Of a stretch of DNA of 28,857 nt, positions 24,784-28,857 are shown piece after piece (within the stretch, counting starts at the first letter, position 1; every line of letters starts with the position of its first letter). The notes under the pieces are model-generated. The model searched no databases and had not been told where the DNA came from. It worked only from the letters and a program-made list of their open reading frames with translations. Both the position numbers and the translations under genes were made by a program. This DNA is from Flavobacteriaceae bacterium (GTDB lineage Bacteria; Bacteroidota; Bacteroidia; Flavobacteriales; Flavobacteriaceae): the NCBI GenBank assembly GCA_030829155.1, contig JAURBD010000003.1:1-28857 (forward strand), given 5' to 3'.

Positions 24784-25536
24784 ATGAAAAAAATTACACT
24801 ATTTACCTTACTTCTAAGCTTGAATTTTTCTGTTTTTGGACAGAGAAATGCAAAAGCAGAATACTGGAACACCTGGCATTATCAGCCCAAAGATGGGATG
24901 ACTCAAAAGTTTGAAGCTGCTGCGGCTGCTAAAACTAAAATGTTCAATGCCTCCCCCAATAACTTAATTGTAACCTACAAAATTATGACGGGGGATAACG
25001 CAGGAGTTTATGAGCGGATTATGCCTTTTCAGACTTCGGTAGACTACGATAAAGACAAATCCAAAGAGTTAAACTATTGGAGTTCTAATGTTTCAAAATA
25101 TTGCACACCAAAAGGAGGACAGCAAATTTGGCAACGACTAAAATGGGCAGATGTAAATGTAAACGAAGAGGCAAACCCATCTAAGCATTTGATGAAGACT
25201 GTTTTTATTGTTAAACAAGATCAATTGGATCATTTTTACCGATTTATTGAACGCATCGGAAAAGTGCAGGGGAAATTCAATAAAGATTTGTCGAGCATTA
25301 CCCTCAGATTACAATCTGGAGGAAATCGCAATCTTTTTGTACGCTATGTAGGCTTTGATAAACACGAAACAGAGCCCAGCGATATTGAGAATACTTGGGA
25401 AGAAGAATACAATGAAATGTTTGGATGGAATTCATGGACAAATGACATTGAAATGTTTGACCAATCTTTGGAGATGTGGGGAAGACAAAACGAAAAACTC
25501 AGACTTGTTGAATCCATGCTACCCGCAACAAACTAA
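24784..25536 (+). CDS. Secreted hypothetical protein, probable tandem ferredoxin-like domains
   Basis: A 250-residue exported protein with signal peptide KKITLFTLLLSLNFSVFGQ. The mature chain has two parts with similar order: strand and helix WNTWHYQPKDGMTQKF, strand ITVTYK-like (LIVTYKIMTGDNAGVYERI), then a second unit beginning KTVFIVKQDQLDHFYRF and continuing LFVRYVGFDKHE. This resembles dimeric alpha/beta-barrel (ABM/NIPSNAP-type) proteins, and recalls the products at 19885-20694 and 25656-26336. Tryptophan content is high. No catalytic motif is visible. It has its own promoter and a strong terminator. I do not recognise a named family. Confidence 0.6.
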   Translation: MKKITLFTLLLSLNFSVFGQRNAKAEYWNTWHYQPKDGMTQKFEAAAAAKTKMFNASPNNLIVTYKIMTGDNAGVYERIMPFQTSVDYDKDKSKELNYWSSNVSKYCTPKGGQQIWQRLKWADVNVNEEANPSKHLMKTVFIVKQDQLDHFYRFIERIGKVQGKFNKDLSSITLRLQSGGNRNLFVRYVGFDKHETEPSDIENTWEEEYNEMFGWNSWTNDIEMFDQSLEMWGRQNEKLRLVESMLPATN

Positions 25537-25561
25537 TACTTATTTAAATAAGTATAAATAG

Positions 25562-25593
25562 AAATACCCTCCTAAACAGGAGGGTATTTTTTT
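25562..25593. terminator. Strong intrinsic terminator
   Basis: AAATACCCTCCT (25562-25573), loop AAAC, AGGAGGGTATTT (25578-25589), then TTTT. The 12-bp perfect GC-containing stem with a U tract lies 25 nt after the stop at 25536 and before the converging gene at 25656. It can probably serve both directions. Confidence 0.85.
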
Positions 25594-25655
25594 GGATTAA
25601 ACTTGAAATTGTATTGTTGTACACGAGAATACAATTCTCAACACAATATTTGTTT

Positions 25656-26336
25656 TTAAAACCTTTTGATCAACACTCTAGTAAATGTTTTGCTGAAGGT
25701 TTCATTGGATATTTCTTGATTGAACAATTCAAAAGCTTTTGACTCACGATCGTTCTTAGGACCAAAACTTAACGCTTTGGATAAATTAGCATAGGTTCCG
25801 TAGATGTATGCGTTTTCGCCATTATCAGTTCCATGAACGATTTGACCAGCACCAACTGAACCTTCGAACTTAAAGGTTTTCATGAGCTTGCCAAATGCCT
25901 CAATAAAGTTTCTGATGTTATTTACTTTGAAAACCCAAGCTTGCCCAATTGGAAACTGAACGTCAGAATTGAAACTCACCAATCCATTTCCTGCTGAGGT
26001 TCTAACATTTTCTACATTTTTTTGCATTTTTGAGATGTACAAATCCCATACTGGACCCGTTAATGATCCTCTAAACTTCGCTAAACTTTCTGCTGAATTC
26101 GCTACAATACTCAAAATATGAGTAGCATTTTCGTGAGTACCTTTAAATGGAATACTTGAAAATTCTACGGATACATTTTGGGGAATTTCAATGCTTGAAT
26201 AATAGTTGTCTACCAAAGAGGCAACATTTTCGGCATTTTCGGCTTTTACTTCGAGTAGTACATCGTACCAAAATGTGTTTTGTGCAAACATTGAAACGCT
26301 AAAGAATAACGTAAATACTAATAGTAATTTTTTCAT
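25656..26336 (-). CDS. Secreted hypothetical protein, two ferredoxin-like repeats
   Basis: A 226-residue exported protein with signal peptide KKLLLVFTLFFSVSMFAQ. Two similar units can be seen: FWYDVLLEVKAENAENVASL with THILSIVANSAESLAKF, and QAWVFKVNNIRNFIEAFGKL with NAYIYGTYANLSKALSF. Each is strand, helix, strand, helix, as in one ABM-type monomer, so the protein probably folds as an intramolecular dimeric alpha/beta barrel. There is no obvious active site. It converges on the gene at 24784 across a strong terminator. Function is unknown. Confidence 0.65.
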   Translation of the reverse strand: MKKLLLVFTLFFSVSMFAQNTFWYDVLLEVKAENAENVASLVDNYYSSIEIPQNVSVEFSSIPFKGTHENATHILSIVANSAESLAKFRGSLTGPVWDLYISKMQKNVENVRTSAGNGLVSFNSDVQFPIGQAWVFKVNNIRNFIEAFGKLMKTFKFEGSVGAGQIVHGTDNGENAYIYGTYANLSKALSFGPKNDRESKAFELFNQEISNETFSKTFTRVLIKRF

Positions 26337-26370
26337 AAGAATTTAAATTTATTTTATTTTCGTGAATATA

Positions 26371-26399
26371 CAAAGGATATCTTTACTTGTAAACAGCAA
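26371..26399 (-). promoter_or_regulatory. Predicted promoter of the gene at 25656-26336
   Basis: On the - strand, TTG (26397-26399) is followed after 17 nt by TATCCTTTG (26371-26379), close to the Bacteroidota -7 box TANNTTTG with one extra base. It gives a ~28-nt leader before the ATG at 26336. Confidence 0.4.
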
Positions 26400-26474
26400 T
26401 TAATGTTTTACTTTAAAAATATTATGTTCAATATCATTAAAAATTAATCGTAAATTACTTTGGTCTAAAAAAAA

Positions 26475-27416
26475 ATGAAATTAAGTTTTAGAAATACGCT
26501 TCGCAGAAGCATCGGTTACCTGCCGTTTATGTTGAGTTTTACGGTTTTATTATTCACCCCAATTTTTGAGCAGTTTGTGACTTGGAATGCCTTTTATCAA
26601 ATTATACTTTTTGTTGGAGTAGTTTGTATTCCTGCATATTTTACAAAGCGCATGTCGTATGTTGATATTGCTTGGCCTTGGGGGCTTGTTTTAATTGGAG
26701 TACTTGTTCTAATTTTTGCAGAAGGGTATTGGCTAAGAACCTATTGTATTGCCGCAATGTATGTTTTTTGTGGTTTGAGAATGGGAATTGGTGCTTTGGT
26801 TTTATTCAAAAAAGGACATTTAGACACAGAACTTTCGAGGTATCAGTTTCAAAGAATACGATGGAAAAAACAGGGATACCCTAATGAGAACCTTTCCCTT
26901 CAATATGAAATTATGATTCAATGCTTTGCCAACATCACTTTTTTGGCAATGCCTGCAATCTTACAAGCCTTTAATCCTTTAGACCACATTTCTTTTTTGG
27001 AGATTTTGGGATATTCATTTTGGTTTTTATTCTTGATTATGGAGCATGTAGCAGATCTTCAAAAACAAGCATTCCTCAAGAAAAGCCGTTTAGAAAATAA
27101 AAAAAGGCAAGTTTGTAACGTTGGTTTATGGAAGTACAGCCGTCATCCGAATTATTTTGCGGAATGGATGGTTTGGAATGCTCTAATTTTGACTTCTATA
27201 CCTTCGTTAATTTACCATCAATCCAATCTTGATTTTCTTTTGTGGATTGGTCTTTTGGGCTCTCTTCTGTTCGTTTCTAGAATCATGTACACCACCCTAG
27301 TTTATTACACTGGCGCAATCCCTTCGGAGTATTATTCGGTTCAGAAAAGACCAGATTACAGAAAACATCAAGAAACAACAAATATGTTTTTCCCTGGGAT
27401 TCCCAAGAAGAACTAA
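26475..27416 (+). CDS. DUF1295 / steroid 5-alpha-reductase-like membrane protein
   Basis: A 313-residue integral membrane protein with about eight hydrophobic segments. The family marks are SYVDIAWPWG at 61-70 and SRHPNYFAE at 222-230; the latter is the cofactor-binding signature shared by DUF1295, steroid 5-alpha-reductases and isoprenylcysteine methyltransferases. Members reduce or methylate lipophilic substrates using NADPH or S-adenosylmethionine; which applies here is not clear. It is followed 29 nt later by a saccharopine-dehydrogenase-like enoyl reductase gene on the same strand, and the pair could act on the same lipid. TACTTTG at 26456-26462, 13 nt upstream of the ATG, is a weak -7 candidate. 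Confidence 0.88.
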   Translation: MKLSFRNTLRRSIGYLPFMLSFTVLLFTPIFEQFVTWNAFYQIILFVGVVCIPAYFTKRMSYVDIAWPWGLVLIGVLVLIFAEGYWLRTYCIAAMYVFCGLRMGIGALVLFKKGHLDTELSRYQFQRIRWKKQGYPNENLSLQYEIMIQCFANITFLAMPAILQAFNPLDHISFLEILGYSFWFLFLIMEHVADLQKQAFLKKSRLENKKRQVCNVGLWKYSRHPNYFAEWMVWNALILTSIPSLIYHQSNLDFLLWIGLLGSLLFVSRIMYTTLVYYTGAIPSEYYSVQKRPDYRKHQETTNMFFPGIPKKN

Positions 27417-27445
27417 TATTTTTAAATTAAAGTAATATTACATTT

Positions 27446-28660
27446 ATGAATAAATCTAGAGAATTTGACATTATTATTTGGGGAGCTTCTGGTTTTACAG
27501 GAAGATTAGTAGTTGAATACTTGTTTAAACAATACGGTACATCTGGGAATCTAAAGTGGGCAATGGCTGGTCGTAACCAAGAGAAGTTAGAAAACGTACG
27601 AGCCTCAATAGCCGATACTTCTGTGCCTATTGTTGTTTCAGACAGTTCTGATGAAGCCAGTATCAAACAGATGGTACTTAGGACAAAAGTAATTTGTACA
27701 ACGGTAGGACCTTATGCTATTTACGGATCAAAGCTTGTTGCTGCTTGTGTAGAGAACAAAGCCCATTATTGTGATTTGGCAGGTGAGGTACAGTGGATGC
27801 GACAAATGATTGATAAGCATCAGGAAGCAGCTCAGGCCAATGGAGTAAAAATTGTTCACAGCTGTGGTTTCGATTCTATCCCCTCCGATATGGGAGTTTA
27901 TTTTATTCAGAGAGAGGCTAAAGCACAAAAAGGGCAGCGTGCAAAAAAAATCAGTATGCGGGTAGCTGCTATGAAAGGCGGTTTGAGTGGTGGAACATAC
28001 GCAAGTTTGAGCAAGGTTATGGAACAAGCACAACAGGACAAAAGTATTTACAAGGTTTTGACCAATCCCTACGGTTTGAATCCCACTGACCAACAAGAGG
28101 GTGAGGATCGTCCCGATCTCATGTCAGTCGTATTTGATAAAACTTCTCAAAGTTATGTAGGGCCATTTATCATGGCAGGGATCAATACAAAAGTAGTTCG
28201 GAGAAGCAATGCTCTAAGTAATTATTCTTATGGCAAGGATTTTCGATATGATGAGGCTACCCTGAGTGGAAAAGGATTTAAAGGAAAAATGAGGGGTATT
28301 CTTGCTGCAATTCCATTGATGTTTATGACTGCTAAACCAAAATCAGTTTTAAAAAGTATTGCGAATAAACTTTTACCTAAACCCGGTGAGGGACCCAACA
28401 AAGAGCAAAGAGAAAATGGTTTTTACAACCTTCGATTTTATGTTACCCTTGAGGATGGATCTTCGGCTATGGGTAAAGTAACAGGTGACAAAGATCCGGG
28501 ATATGGTTCAACATCCAAAATGTTAGGTGAAACCGCAGTGTGTTTAGCAGTGGATGAACTGCCCAAAATCAGTGGGGTTTTAACTCCTTCTGTTTCAATG
28601 GGAGACGCTCTTTTGCAACGCCTAGAACAATCTGCAGGATTGACTTTTAGTCTTAAGTAA
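27446..28660 (+). CDS. Saccharopine dehydrogenase-like (trans-acting enoyl reductase family) protein
   Basis: A 404-residue oxidoreductase. The N-terminal Rossmann fold has IIIWGASGFTGRLVVEYL with GASGFTG at residues 13-19, followed by the family's second block VICTTVGPYAIYGSKLV and CDLAGEVQWM, then HSCGFDSIPSDMGV and MKGGLSGGTYAS. These match the eukaryotic SCCPDH and mycobacterial trans-acting enoyl reductase branch rather than lysine-pathway saccharopine dehydrogenases; members reduce lipid or polyketide intermediates or are uncharacterised. A hydrophobic stretch near residue 290 (GILAAIPLMFMTA) fits membrane association. It is probably co-transcribed with the DUF1295 gene. Confidence 0.88.
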   Translation: MNKSREFDIIIWGASGFTGRLVVEYLFKQYGTSGNLKWAMAGRNQEKLENVRASIADTSVPIVVSDSSDEASIKQMVLRTKVICTTVGPYAIYGSKLVAACVENKAHYCDLAGEVQWMRQMIDKHQEAAQANGVKIVHSCGFDSIPSDMGVYFIQREAKAQKGQRAKKISMRVAAMKGGLSGGTYASLSKVMEQAQQDKSIYKVLTNPYGLNPTDQQEGEDRPDLMSVVFDKTSQSYVGPFIMAGINTKVVRRSNALSNYSYGKDFRYDEATLSGKGFKGKMRGILAAIPLMFMTAKPKSVLKSIANKLLPKPGEGPNKEQRENGFYNLRFYVTLEDGSSAMGKVTGDKDPGYGSTSKMLGETAVCLAVDELPKISGVLTPSVSMGDALLQRLEQSAGLTFSLK

Positions 28661-28692
28661 AAAGAAATTATTGTTTAAAAATCGATTGGGAG

Positions 28693-28857
28693 TCAATTGC
28701 CACAAGCACCTTCATCATAGGAAGTAACTCCGGCTACTCCTGCATAACAACTGTTGCTGTAAGTTACACTATCACAACCGCAAACAGGTTGATAAATTTC
28801 GATGCAAACAAAGTCGGTTGTTATGGAATTTTCATCAATACAATCGGGAGTATTTTC
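28693..28857 (-). CDS. C-terminal fragment of a Kazal-type protease-inhibitor domain protein
   Basis: Reading the - strand from the window edge gives 54 residues and a TGA stop (28693-28695); the N-terminus lies beyond 28857. The fragment holds six cysteines and the Kazal signature: Y-Q-P-V-C-G-C-D-S-V-T-Y-S-N-S-C followed by AGVAGVTSYDEGAC and two residues. The 'PVCGCD..TY.N.C...AGV..Y..G.C' order is the form common in secreted bacterial Kazal proteins. Such domains block serine proteases by presenting a rigid loop. The whole protein is probably secreted or a lipoprotein, but this cannot be seen here. It converges on the gene ending at 28660, with 32 nt between stops. Confidence 0.85.
   Translation of the reverse strand, partial: ENTPDCIDENSITTDFVCIEIYQPVCGCDSVTYSNSCYAGVAGVTSYDEGACGN

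Noticed and set aside
24587..24787. Small + strand open frame spanning the end of the NTF2-like gene and the next promoter
   Set aside because: It runs through a terminator and a promoter and overlaps a real gene in another frame.
1..28857. CRISPR array, tRNA, rRNA, insertion sequence or prophage
   Set aside because: No regularly spaced repeats, no cloverleaf or rRNA segments, and no transposase, integrase or phage structural genes were seen in any frame.

Overview
The window looks like chromosomal DNA from a low-GC member of the Bacteroidota, most likely a marine Flavobacteriaceae. The evidence is an AT-rich sequence, many short secreted proteins with flavobacterial-type signal peptides ending in A-Q, a large BNR/sortilin-type protein, KatG, a GH3 enzyme with an EF-hand-like loop, and putative promoters with a TTG box and a TANNTTG-like box. 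The genus cannot be fixed from this sequence. There is no phage, insertion sequence, CRISPR array, tRNA or rRNA in the window.

Layout. 109-3153 (+) is a secreted Asp-box beta-propeller protein. 6112-3180 (-) is a two-gene unit: an APC amino-acid permease followed 2 nt later by an unusual aldo/keto reductase-RidA fusion. After a 408-bp AT-rich divergent gap comes katG (6521-8737, +). It converges on an M81 (MlrC-like) lipoprotein peptidase (10592-9012, -). An SDR (10788-11639, +) follows and converges on a GH3 beta-glucosidase-like enzyme (14088-11662, -).

The centrepiece is a tight + strand operon at 14197-19824: TetR regulator, outer-membrane beta-barrel candidate, MacB/LolD-type ABC ATPase, two FtsX/LolCE-type permeases and a LolA-like periplasmic carrier. 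Three junctions are 4-nt ATGA overlaps. A perfect 10-bp inverted repeat covers the regulator's promoter and TTG start, and a clear terminator closes the unit. Together the genes look like a self-contained, ligand-regulated, Lol-like envelope export pathway.

20694-26336 is a region of small enzymes and secreted proteins. It holds three exported proteins that read as tandem ferredoxin-fold (dimeric alpha/beta-barrel, ABM-like) domains, an exported RidA with its key arginine, a TIP30-like NAD(P)-binding protein, a dienelactone-hydrolase-like enzyme overlapping a GhrA-like 2-hydroxyacid dehydrogenase, and an NTF2-like lipoprotein. The right end carries a DUF1295 membrane protein and a saccharopine-dehydrogenase-like enoyl reductase. 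At the very edge, on the - strand, is the C-terminus of a Kazal-type protease-inhibitor protein.
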